A DNA stretch of 64,000 nt from Streptomyces rapamycinicus NRRL 5491 (lineage in GTDB: Bacteria; Actinomycetota; Actinomycetes; Streptomycetales; Streptomycetaceae): positions 868,001 through 932,000 of the forward strand of contig NZ_CP085193.1 in the NCBI RefSeq assembly GCF_024298965.1. Reading direction: 5' to 3'. The notes under the pieces were generated by a model. The model saw nothing but the letters and a program-made list of their open reading frames with translations. It made no database searches and had not been told where the DNA came from. The first letter of the stretch is position 1, and each line of letters opens with the position of its first letter. Both the position numbers and the translations under genes were made by a program. Positions 8,847-15,922 of the stretch are shown piece by piece.

Positions 8847-8862
8847 TAGGTAGACCTACCTA
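8847..8862. promoter_or_regulatory. TAGGTAG inverted repeat, TetR operator
   Basis: TAGGTAG-AC-CTACCTA forms a 16-bp perfect inverted repeat, and a further CTACCTA half-site follows at 8860-8866. It overlaps a TATAGT hexamer (8843-8848) that could be a -10 box and lies 20-40 bp upstream of the TetR gene at 8886, the expected place for an autorepressor site. Confidence 0.65.
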
Positions 8863-8885
8863 CCTAATTTGCCAGGGTGTATGCG

Positions 8886-9491
8886 ATGCGTGAGACCCGT
8901 GTGAGGACGACGGAGCCCGGGAGGCGGCGGCCTGCGCGGGAGCGTCTGCTGTCGGCCGCCGCGCGCCGCTTCTACGCCGACGGCGTGACGGCGACCGGAA
9001 TCGACACGATCACCGCCGAGGCGGGCGTGGCGAAGATGAGCCTGTACAACAACTTCTCCTCCAAGGCCGATCTCGTCAGGGCCTATCTCGACACCCGCCA
9101 CGAGGAGTGGCTGGCGATGTACCGGGCACGGCTGGAGCGGGCCGAAAGCCCCCACGACGGCGTCCTCGCGGTCTTCGACGCCTACGCCGATCACGCGGCG
9201 TTCGCCTACGAGCGCGGCTTTCGCGGGTGCGGCCTGCTCAACGCGGCCGCCGAACTGCCCGCCGGGGACGAGGGGCGGACCGTCGTACGCCGCCACAAGG
9301 AGGAGGTCGAGCGGCTGATCGCCGGTCACCTCGAAGAGCTGCTGCCCGAGCGCCCCGACGACGCCCGGACGATGGCGGAGCACCTGGCGTTCCTGCTGGA
9401 GGGCGCGATGGCACGCGCCGGTCTGGAAGGGGACGACAGCCGTCTGCGGCACGCCCGCGCGATGGCGGCGGCCCTGCTGGACCGGCCGTGA
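8886..9491 (+). CDS. TetR-family transcriptional regulator
   Basis: About 201 residues. The N-terminal helix-turn-helix reads GVTATGIDTITAEAGVAKMS followed by LYNNFSSKADLV, a canonical TetR DNA-binding domain; the rest is a helical ligand domain. ATG at 8886 follows AGGG by 8 nt; GTG at 8877 is an alternative start. Its stop overlaps the start of the EamA transporter (GTGA), so the two are translationally coupled and the regulator probably controls that exporter and itself through the palindrome at 8847-8862. Confidence 0.9.
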   Translation: MRETRVRTTEPGRRRPARERLLSAAARRFYADGVTATGIDTITAEAGVAKMSLYNNFSSKADLVRAYLDTRHEEWLAMYRARLERAESPHDGVLAVFDAYADHAAFAYERGFRGCGLLNAAAELPAGDEGRTVVRRHKEEVERLIAGHLEELLPERPDDARTMAEHLAFLLEGAMARAGLEGDDSRLRHARAMAAALLDRP

Positions 9492-10498
9492 CGGCCCCCG
9501 GACACGGCGCCCGCTCTTCAGCGGGCGCCGGATCGTTGTGCGTGCTCGCCGCGTCCGTGCTGTGGGGTACCACCGGCACGGCCGCCACCTTCGCCCCGGA
9601 CGTCGGCCCGCTCGCCATCGGCGCCGTCGCCATGGGCCTCGGCGGACTGCTCCAGGCCCTGGTCGCCGCTCCCCGCATCGCCCGGCAGGCCGCGCGGCTG
9701 CGTGCGCGGCGCGGCACCGTGCTGCTCGGCGCGGTCGCGGTGGCGGCCTACCCCTTGGCGTTCTACAGCGCGATGCACCTGGCCGGAGTGGCCGTGGGCA
9801 CAGTGGTGTCCATCGGCATGGCCCCGCCGGCCTCGGCCGTGATCGAACGCGTCATGGACGGGCGGCGGCTGACGCGCCGCTGGAAACTCGGCGCCGCCCT
9901 GGGCCTGCTGGGCACCCTCATGCTGTGCGCGGGCCAAGCCGCCGGGGCCCCCGGCGGCACGGAGCGGACATCCACGGCCGCCACGGTGTCCGGTGTGGGG
10001 CTGGGCCTCATCGCGGCCACGACCTACGCCCTCTACTCCTGGGCGGCTCACCGCCTGATCACCCAGGGGGTCGCCTCGCGCGCGGCGATGGGCTCGGTCT
10101 TCGGCGTGGGCGGACTGCTGCTGGTGCCGGTCCTCCTGGTCACCGGCGCCCCGCTCCTCGACTCCGGGTCCAACATGGCCGTCGGGGCGTACATGGCGCT
10201 GGTGCCCATGTTCGCGGGTTACGTCCTGTTCGGCTGGGGGCTGGCGCATGTGCCCGCCAGCACGGCCACCACGCTCTCCCTGCTGGAACCGGCCGTCGCG
10301 GCCGTCCTCGCCGTGCTCATCATCGGCGAACGCCTCCCGGTCCTCGGCTGGGGCGGTATCGCACTCGTCCTCGCCTGTCTGGCCGTCCTCACCGCTCCGG
10401 CGGGCGTCTCCGGGCGGCGCCGACAGCGGCGGGACGGCGTGCCGCCGCGGCGCACAGCGGCGGAGCACACCCTTGCCCAGTCGGATCCGGCGCCGTAG
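9488..10498 (+). CDS. EamA/DMT-family transporter (RhaT/YdcZ-type exporter)
   Basis: 336 residues with about ten transmembrane helices in two EamA repeats: the first begins VLAASVLWGTTGTAATFAP, the second around GVGLGLIAATTYALYSWAA, ending STATTLSLLEPAVAAVLAVL. Family members export amino acids, nucleosides or drugs; the substrate is unknown here. The GTG at 9488 overlaps the TetR stop codon. The Arg-rich, His-containing tail after the last helix is probably cytoplasmic. Confidence 0.9.
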   Translation: MTAPGHGARSSAGAGSLCVLAASVLWGTTGTAATFAPDVGPLAIGAVAMGLGGLLQALVAAPRIARQAARLRARRGTVLLGAVAVAAYPLAFYSAMHLAGVAVGTVVSIGMAPPASAVIERVMDGRRLTRRWKLGAALGLLGTLMLCAGQAAGAPGGTERTSTAATVSGVGLGLIAATTYALYSWAAHRLITQGVASRAAMGSVFGVGGLLLVPVLLVTGAPLLDSGSNMAVGAYMALVPMFAGYVLFGWGLAHVPASTATTLSLLEPAVAAVLAVLIIGERLPVLGWGGIALVLACLAVLTAPAGVSGRRRQRRDGVPPRRTAAEHTLAQSDPAP

Positions 10499-10541
10499 CG
10501 GAAGTCCGGTCCGACGGCAGGGCGTCCGTCGTGCGGTGCTG

Positions 10542-10892
10542 TCATTCAGCCCGCCGCGGGCCGGAAAACCTCTCCGCGAGACCGCGATGCCTGTCGGCGG
10601 CCAGCTTCGCCCGGGCCGTGCCGATGGTCGATCCGGCCATCCCTCCCAGACGTTCGATCTCGTCCGCGAAGCGCAGATGCTCCTGCCGCGCATGCTCACG
10701 GCAGGCGAGGCAGGTGACGTTCTCCGGGCGCGGCGACGTCATCGCGTACGGCGCCCGCAGTCCGCATCCGGTATCGACGAGGCTCGGCAGGTCACCGGCC
10801 AGGCCGAACGTGGATGCCATCATTTCGCGGACGGCGGCCACGCCACGGACGACCTTCGACTCGACATGGATGTGCGGATCGTCCCCGCCCAA
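10542..10892 (-). CDS. Small conserved-type actinomycete protein with CLAC motif
   Basis: A 116-residue protein of unknown function. The TTG start at 10892 has a good ribosome site (GGAGG, 5-nt spacing). A single CxxC (VTCLACREHARQEH) followed by basic and acidic helices is the only clear feature; I see no second CxxC, so a zinc ribbon would need a partner. It is monocistronic. I base reality on the ribosome site and amino-acid composition; function is not assigned. Confidence 0.6.
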   Translation of the reverse strand: MGGDDPHIHVESKVVRGVAAVREMMASTFGLAGDLPSLVDTGCGLRAPYAMTSPRPENVTCLACREHARQEHLRFADEIERLGGMAGSTIGTARAKLAADRHRGLAERFSGPRRAE

Positions 10893-11026
10893 TGCGTCCT
10901 CCTCGCCACGGCACCGTGGCCGACCGGGAATGCTCGGCGGACGGCCGCGGGAGTGCGGGACGAGTCTCCCACGCCGTCAATGGCCCGAGCGCGGGCCGAC
11001 GGGGCTGACGGGATGGCCGGGGATGG

Positions 11027-11719
11027 TCACCCCGGCGGCCGGGCGAGTTTGGCGGCCACGGCGTCGAGGACCCAGTCCAGGCCGGTCGCGAAGGACTCCT
11101 CGGCGTCCACCTCCGTGCCGTCGTGCACGGCCTTGGCCAGCGCCGGGAAGCGGCCCGTGGCCAACATCCTCGTCACATGCGGGCCGGAGGCGCGCTGCCA
11201 GTCGCGCTTGGACAGGCCCGTGGCGCGCTCGGCCCGCAGGTTCGCGATCTCGCGCCTGATCGCGCCGGTGAAGTAGGCGCTTACGGTCTCCACGGCCCGC
11301 ATGACGGTGTCGAGGTCGGCGAGGCCGTCGAGGGCGGCCAACGTGGACTCGGTCACGGCGAGGCCGTTCGGGCCCAGGGTCGGTCGGCCGCCGAGCAGGT
11401 CGGCCAGCCATTCGTGACGGAGGGCGGCCCGCCTGGTGCGGTGGGCGAGGACGCGCAGCGCCTCCCGCCAGTCACCGGGCCGCTCCTCGGGGAGGATCTC
11501 GCCTTGGACCTCGTCCACCATGAGGTCGAACAGCTCCTCCTTGGTGGAGATGTATCCGTACAGCCGCATCGGGCCGGCGTCCAGCCGGGCGGCCACCTTG
11601 CGCAACGACACCGCCGCCAGCCCGCCCTCGTCGGCCAGCGCGATGGCGGCGGCGACGATCCGCTCCCGGTCGAGCGGTACGGGGCGAGTCGGCGGCTCCG
11701 GCCGGTCCCACACAGTCAT
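11027..11719 (-). CDS. TetR-family regulator with TetR_C-type ligand domain
   Basis: 230 residues. The N-terminal HTH is ALADEGGLAAVSLRKVAARL followed by GPMRLYGYISTKEELFDLMVD, and the C-terminal part (HEWLADLLGGRPTLGPNGLA...) resembles the tetracycline-repressor-type ligand domain. ATG at 11719 was chosen from the family's start (MTVWDRPEPPTRPVPLDRERIVAAA region). It diverges from an FAD monooxygenase 54 bp away, with two palindromes between them, reproducing the tetR/tetX-like layout. Confidence 0.9.
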   Translation of the reverse strand: MTVWDRPEPPTRPVPLDRERIVAAAIALADEGGLAAVSLRKVAARLDAGPMRLYGYISTKEELFDLMVDEVQGEILPEERPGDWREALRVLAHRTRRAALRHEWLADLLGGRPTLGPNGLAVTESTLAALDGLADLDTVMRAVETVSAYFTGAIRREIANLRAERATGLSKRDWQRASGPHVTRMLATGRFPALAKAVHDGTEVDAEESFATGLDWVLDAVAAKLARPPG

Positions 11720-11738
11720 GGTCACACCGTACTTGTTG

Positions 11739-11769
11739 CGATGCATCGTAATGAGCCAATACAGTGTAT
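11739..11769. promoter_or_regulatory. Two palindromes between divergent TetR and monooxygenase
   Basis: CGATGCATCG at 11739-11748 is a perfect 10-bp palindrome, weakly extended to 11736-11751. ATACAGTGTAT at 11759-11769 is a perfect 11-bp palindrome ending 5 bp before the monooxygenase ATG. Both lie in the 54-bp shared gap, so they are strong candidates for TetR operators that shut off both genes. Confidence 0.6.
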
Positions 11770-11773
11770 CGAC

Positions 11774-12892
11774 ATGAGACACCGCATCGCTGTGGTCGGG
11801 GGCGGCCCCGCCGGCCTTACCCTCGCCCGCGTCCTGCACCGCCATGACCACCCCGTCGCCGTGCTCGAACGCGACCCAGCCCCCGACGCCCGTCCCCCGG
11901 GCGGCACGCTGGACCTGCACGAAGGGCTGGGCCAGCTGGCACTGGACAAGGCGGGGCTGCTGGCGGAGTTCCAGGCGCTGTCCCGTCCCGAGGGGCAGGC
12001 CATGCGCATCCTGGACCCGGACGGGACCGTGCTCCGGGACTGGCAACCCCGTCCGGACGACCGGGCCAATCCCGAGATCGACCGCGGGCAACTCCGTGAC
12101 CTGCTGCTCGGCCCTCTCGACGTCCAGTGGGGGCGGGGCGTGACACAGGTGGTGCCGGGGACCCCGGATGGCGTACTGGTCCATTTCGCGGACGGGCGAC
12201 AGGAGACGTTCGACCTCGTAGTCGGCGCGGACGGCGCCTGGTCCCGGATCCGCCCGGCGGTCTCGTCGGCGACGCCGCACTACACCGGCGTCACCTCCGT
12301 CGAGACCTCCCTGGACGACGCCGACACCCGCCACCCCGATCTCGCCCGGATGGTCGGCGACGGTTCCGTGGCGGTGTACGGCGCCAACCGAGCTCTCGTC
12401 GCCCAGCGCAACAGCGGCGGCCACATCAAGGTGTACGCCCAGTTCCGCGCGGAGCTGGACTGGCACACGGACCTGGACCTGGCCGACGTCGAAGCCGTGC
12501 GATCGAGCCTGCTGGCGCTGTTCGACGGCTGGGCCGCTCCCGTCCTCGACCTCCTCCGCCACGGCACCGCTTTCGTCCACCGCCCCCTCCACGTCCTGCC
12601 CGTGTCCCACACCTGGCCCCACGTCCCCGGGGTGACGCTGCTGGGTGACGCCGCCCATCTGATGCCCCCGTTGGGGGCGGGCGCGAACCTCGCGATGCTG
12701 GAAGGCGCCGAACTCGCCGAGTCCATCGCCACCGGCCCTGGAGATCTGGACGAGGCCGTCCGCGCCTTCGAGGAACGGATGTGGGCACGGGCCGGCCGGT
12801 GGGCGAAGATCACGACGGCCGGTCTGGAACGCCTTGTGAGCCCGGACCCCGCCGCAGCCATCGCCCTCTTCGACGAGGTCCAGCCATCCTGA
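11774..12892 (+). CDS. FAD-dependent monooxygenase, TetX/PHBH-like
   Basis: 372 residues. The Rossmann motif GGGPAGLTLARVL is at the N-terminus, the conserved DG motif reads VVGADGAWSRIRP (about 155), and the GD motif reads LLGDAAHLMPPLGAGANLAML (about 295). This is a class A flavoprotein hydroxylase, most like TetX-type enzymes that act on aromatic drugs. The substrate is unknown. The divergent TetR suggests induction by a xenobiotic or antibiotic ligand. Confidence 0.9.
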   Translation: MRHRIAVVGGGPAGLTLARVLHRHDHPVAVLERDPAPDARPPGGTLDLHEGLGQLALDKAGLLAEFQALSRPEGQAMRILDPDGTVLRDWQPRPDDRANPEIDRGQLRDLLLGPLDVQWGRGVTQVVPGTPDGVLVHFADGRQETFDLVVGADGAWSRIRPAVSSATPHYTGVTSVETSLDDADTRHPDLARMVGDGSVAVYGANRALVAQRNSGGHIKVYAQFRAELDWHTDLDLADVEAVRSSLLALFDGWAAPVLDLLRHGTAFVHRPLHVLPVSHTWPHVPGVTLLGDAAHLMPPLGAGANLAMLEGAELAESIATGPGDLDEAVRAFEERMWARAGRWAKITTAGLERLVSPDPAAAIALFDEVQPS

Positions 12893-12899
12893 CGCCGGG

Positions 12900-14714
12900 T
12901 CAGGTCGCGGTCGCGGACGCCGCCGCGCGGCCCGCGGTGCGGCCCGAGAAGAGGCAGCCGCCGAGGAAGGTGCCCTCCAGGGAGCGGTAGCCGTGCACTC
13001 CTCCCCCGCCGAAGCCCGCCACCTCACCGGCCGCGTACAGGCCGCTGACCGGGTGGCCGGAGGCGTCCAGGACGCGGCCGGAGAGGTCGGTCTGGAGGCC
13101 GCCGAGGGTCTTGCGGGTGAGGATGTTGAGGCGCACGGCGATCAGCGGTCCGGCGCCCGAGTCCAGGATCCGGTGCGCGGAGGCGGTGCGGCTGAGGGTG
13201 TCCCCGGGGTAGGCGAGCGCGTTGCGGATGCCCATGACCTGGACGTCCTTGGTGTACGGGTTCGCGATCTCGCGGTCGCGGGCCTCGATCTGCCGTTGGA
13301 GGTCCGCCAGGTCGATCAGGTTGTCGCCGGTCAGCTTGTTCATGCCCGCGACCAGTTGGGGCAGGGAAGTGGCGACGACGAAGTCCTCGCCCTTGTCCCG
13401 GAACCGCTGGATCGGCTCGGGGGTCTGCCAGATGCGGGAGAGGAGTTGCAGGATGTCCTTGTTGGTCAGGTCCGGGTTCTGCTCCGAGCCCGAGAGCGCG
13501 AACTCCTTGGCCATGATCTTCTGGGTGGTGACGAACCACGAGTAGTCATAGCCGGTGGCGGTGATCGATGCGAGGGTGTGCAGGGTGTCGTAGCCCGGGA
13601 TGTCGGGGCTGGAGAACCGTCTGCCCTTCGCGTCGAACCACATCGACGACGGACCGGGCAGAATGCGGATGCCATGGCCCGGCCAGATCGGGTCGTAGTT
13701 CCTGAGGCCCTCGGTGTAGTGCCACATCCGGTCGGGGTTGACGATCCGTCCGCCCGCCTTCTCGGTGATCGCCAGCATGCGGCCGTCCACATACGCCGGG
13801 ACGCCGGTGACCATGAACTTCGGCGGTGAGCCGAGCCGGTCGGGCCAGTTCCGGCGTACGAGGTCGTGGTTGGCGCCGATACCGCCGGAGGTGACGATCA
13901 CCACCGGGGCGTTGAGCTCGAAGTCGCCCACGACGGTGCGCGAGGTCTGCTTGCCGCGGGCGGCGTCGCTCGGCTCCAGGATCGAGCCGCTCACCCCGGT
14001 GACGGTGCCACCGGTGACGATCAGCTCGTCCACCCGGTGCCGGAACTTGAAGGTCACCCGGCCGTCCTTCGCGGCGGCCCGTACCTTCTTCTCAAATGGC
14101 TCGACCACGGCCGGACCGGTGCCCCAGGTGACATGGAAACGCGGCACCGAGTTGCCGTGGCCGTCCGCGAGGCCGCCGCCGCGCTCGGCCCAGCCGACGA
14201 TCGGGAACCACTGCACACCGAGCCCGTGCAGCCAGGACCGCTTCTCCCCGGAGGCGAAGTCCACATACGCCTCCGCCCACTTGTGGGCCCAGTGGTCCTG
14301 GCCGCCGGGGTCGGTGACACCGCGGTCGAAGCCGGCCGTGCCGAGCCAGTCCTGCCAGGCCAGTTCGGGGGAGTCCTTGATCCCCATCAGCCGCTGTTCC
14401 TCGGAGTCGACGAAGAACAGGCCGCCGAAGGACCAGAACGCCTGGCCGCCGAGGTTGCTCTCGGGCTCCTGGTCGAGGAGGAGCACCTTGCGCCCCGCGG
14501 CGGCCAGTTCCGCCGTGGCCACCAGCCCGGCGAGCCCGTGGCCGACCACGATGGCGTCCGCGTCCGAGGACGCCCCGGAGGCGGCGAAGGCCGGAACCGC
14601 CGCCTGGGCGAGCGCGGCACCGGCGAGCACACCGCCCGCCGCCGTCAGGGCGCGGCGGCGGCTGATCCCGCTGATCCCGGCGGGCGACGCGGAATTCTCT
14701 GTGGAGTTCTCCAT
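12900..14714 (-). CDS. Tat-exported FAD-binding dehydrogenase (KstD/fumarate-reductase type)
   Basis: 604 residues. The N-terminus has a twin-arginine signal (SRRRALTAAGGVLAGAAL) with cleavage near AFA-AS. The FAD motif reads VVGHGLAGLVATAELAAAG, and the end motif GLYAAGEVAGFGGGGVHGYR is typical of flavoprotein dehydrogenases of the succinate/3-ketosteroid family. It is annotated in relatives simply as FAD-binding dehydrogenase; the substrate is not known. It ends 7 bp from the convergent monooxygenase and may be read through from the cobalamin-controlled gene upstream, although 172 bp separate them. Confidence 0.85.
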   Translation of the reverse strand: MENSTENSASPAGISGISRRRALTAAGGVLAGAALAQAAVPAFAASGASSDADAIVVGHGLAGLVATAELAAAGRKVLLLDQEPESNLGGQAFWSFGGLFFVDSEEQRLMGIKDSPELAWQDWLGTAGFDRGVTDPGGQDHWAHKWAEAYVDFASGEKRSWLHGLGVQWFPIVGWAERGGGLADGHGNSVPRFHVTWGTGPAVVEPFEKKVRAAAKDGRVTFKFRHRVDELIVTGGTVTGVSGSILEPSDAARGKQTSRTVVGDFELNAPVVIVTSGGIGANHDLVRRNWPDRLGSPPKFMVTGVPAYVDGRMLAITEKAGGRIVNPDRMWHYTEGLRNYDPIWPGHGIRILPGPSSMWFDAKGRRFSSPDIPGYDTLHTLASITATGYDYSWFVTTQKIMAKEFALSGSEQNPDLTNKDILQLLSRIWQTPEPIQRFRDKGEDFVVATSLPQLVAGMNKLTGDNLIDLADLQRQIEARDREIANPYTKDVQVMGIRNALAYPGDTLSRTASAHRILDSGAGPLIAVRLNILTRKTLGGLQTDLSGRVLDASGHPVSGLYAAGEVAGFGGGGVHGYRSLEGTFLGGCLFSGRTAGRAAASATAT

Positions 14715-14886
14715 GAGCTGCCTTCCGGGAGGGGTTCGGAGGGTGCGGGAGATACGGAGGGGGCCGCCGCGACGGAATCGTGTTACCGGCCGACAACGTG
14801 TTACCGACGGTAGCCCACGGGGTGCGAGGCCGCCAGAGTTCTGCTCACAGGAGCAACTCCCCTACGTGGCAGGGGACTTCGGGCGT

Positions 14887-15270
14887 TCAGCGACCGCCCG
14901 GTGACGGCTCGGCCGAGGCACTCCCCCGCGGCGAGAAGGCGTACAGATCGAGGATGTCGGGCAGCGGCACCACCCCGGGGCCGCCCGCCCGGACCCAGGC
15001 CACGATGTCCTCCGTCGCGTCCGGGTCGTTGACCAGGCCGAGCCAGACCGGCCGGCCCCCGGCGGCCCGTCCGGCGGCCGACGGCTGCACCACGATCACA
15101 TTGGCCTGGTCGCAGACGTCCAGACACTCGGAGACGCGTACGGGCGCCTCCGCACCGAGCCGCGCGAGCTGCGCGGCGTGGTCGACGCCGGTCACCTTGG
15201 GACTGCCGCAACAGCAGTCCCGGCACACGGTCACCCGGCACGGCAGCGGATCGGCCGGCCCTACGGGCAC
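14887..15270 (-). CDS. (2Fe-2S) ferredoxin-fold protein under cobalamin riboswitch
   Basis: 127 residues of thioredoxin-like ferredoxin type: VTVCRDCCCGSPK near the N-terminus and VSECLDVCDQANVIVVQPS later provide the cluster cysteines. GTG at 15270 is chosen because GGAGGAGGGG lies 9 nt upstream; GTG at 15234 is an alternative start. The cobalamin riboswitch lies directly upstream, so expression should fall when B12 is abundant. Relatives are found near cobalt transport and cobalamin genes, so a role in cobalt or corrin metabolism is likely; here no other cobalamin gene is nearby. Confidence 0.8.
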   Translation of the reverse strand: MPVGPADPLPCRVTVCRDCCCGSPKVTGVDHAAQLARLGAEAPVRVSECLDVCDQANVIVVQPSAAGRAAGGRPVWLGLVNDPDATEDIVAWVRAGGPGVVPLPDILDLYAFSPRGSASAEPSPGGR

Positions 15271-15287
15271 GCCGCACCACCCCTCCT

Positions 15288-15306
15288 CCGGGGAAGTCCG
15301 CCCCGG
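15288..15306 (-). promoter_or_regulatory. Hairpin next to the ferredoxin ribosome-binding site
   Basis: On the minus strand CCGGGG (15301-15306) pairs with CCCCGG (15288-15293) around a 7-nt loop. The 3' arm overlaps the first bases of the ribosome site GGAGGAGGG (15281-15289). This is a plausible expression platform through which the riboswitch hides the ribosome site. Confidence 0.45.
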
Positions 15307-15314
15307 TGTCGATC

Positions 15315-15490
15315 GAGGAGGCGACCGCGTGAGTCTCCTGGCTCTCGGGTCGATGCTCGTCCCGGCCTTCCCACCCGCGCATGCGGGCAGTGGCCTGTCC
15401 GGGATCCGCTCGCCGATCACAGTGGCGGTACCGCGCCGGATTCTCACCGGCTTCCTCGTTCCGCCGTCGCCCTTGTCGCCCGGCATCATC
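15315..15490 (-). promoter_or_regulatory. Cobalamin (adenosylcobalamin) riboswitch
   Basis: The minus strand contains the conserved core AAGCCGGTGAGAATCCGGC...GCCACTGTGA (about 15415-15455) and the B12 box AGCCAGGAGACT (about 15334-15345). Closing stem P1 can form between GGGCGAC (near 15480) and GTCGCC (near 15322). The spacing and order match the class. It ends about 50 nt before the ferredoxin-like gene, so B12 is expected to repress that gene. Confidence 0.93.
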
Positions 15491-15508
15491 GCATCCCGGG
15501 CGCCCCGC

Positions 15509-15730
15509 TCACTCCCTCGGGGCTCCGCAGCGCGCACAGCGAGCGAAGTGGGCGGTGTCCTGGATCGCGCCGCAGTCGGCGCAGACCCGCTCCAGCCAGC
15601 AGGCGGGGTCCCCGCCCTCGGGCTCGGCGGGCGCCGGGTCCGCCGCCTCCCGGTCCGCGGTCTCCGGGTCCACCGCCTCCCGGTCCGCCGTCCCCGGGTC
15701 CGGGTCGCCGGGCCGAGCCGTGCCGCTCAT
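15509..15730 (-). CDS. Small acidic zinc-ribbon protein
   Basis: 73 residues. The C-terminal part holds two CxxC knuckles (CADCG and CARCG, 13 residues apart), a classical zinc ribbon. The N-terminal half is low-complexity and acidic, with a repeated TADREAVDPE/TADREAADPA unit. AGGAGG lies 8 nt upstream of ATG 15730, the best evidence that it is real. It ends just before the riboswitch on the same strand. Function unknown; proteins like this may bind nucleic acid or protein. Confidence 0.65.
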   Translation of the reverse strand: MSGTARPGDPDPGTADREAVDPETADREAADPAPAEPEGGDPACWLERVCADCGAIQDTAHFARCARCGAPRE

Positions 15731-15922
15731 CGTGTGCGCCTCCTCATCCGGACCGTGCGCGGGTCCGTCAGCCGACCCTCTACCCCTGGTGGCGTCTCCG
15801 GAAGCAGCCAAGCTATAGATCCGATCTCTCACGCGCCCACGACCCTTGACGGGGCGTAATATCGCCCGCCCCCTCCCCAGTTATCGGATGACTCGGTAAC
15901 GTATCCGCCTCGGGAGGCAACG

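Noticed and set aside
10503..10535. Hairpin after the EamA gene as a terminator
   Set aside because: Only a 6-bp stem with an 8-nt loop; not distinguishable from background.
15846..15863. TTGACG and TAATAT as the GH97 promoter
   Set aside because: The two hexamers are only 5 nt apart, far too close to act as -35 and -10 boxes.
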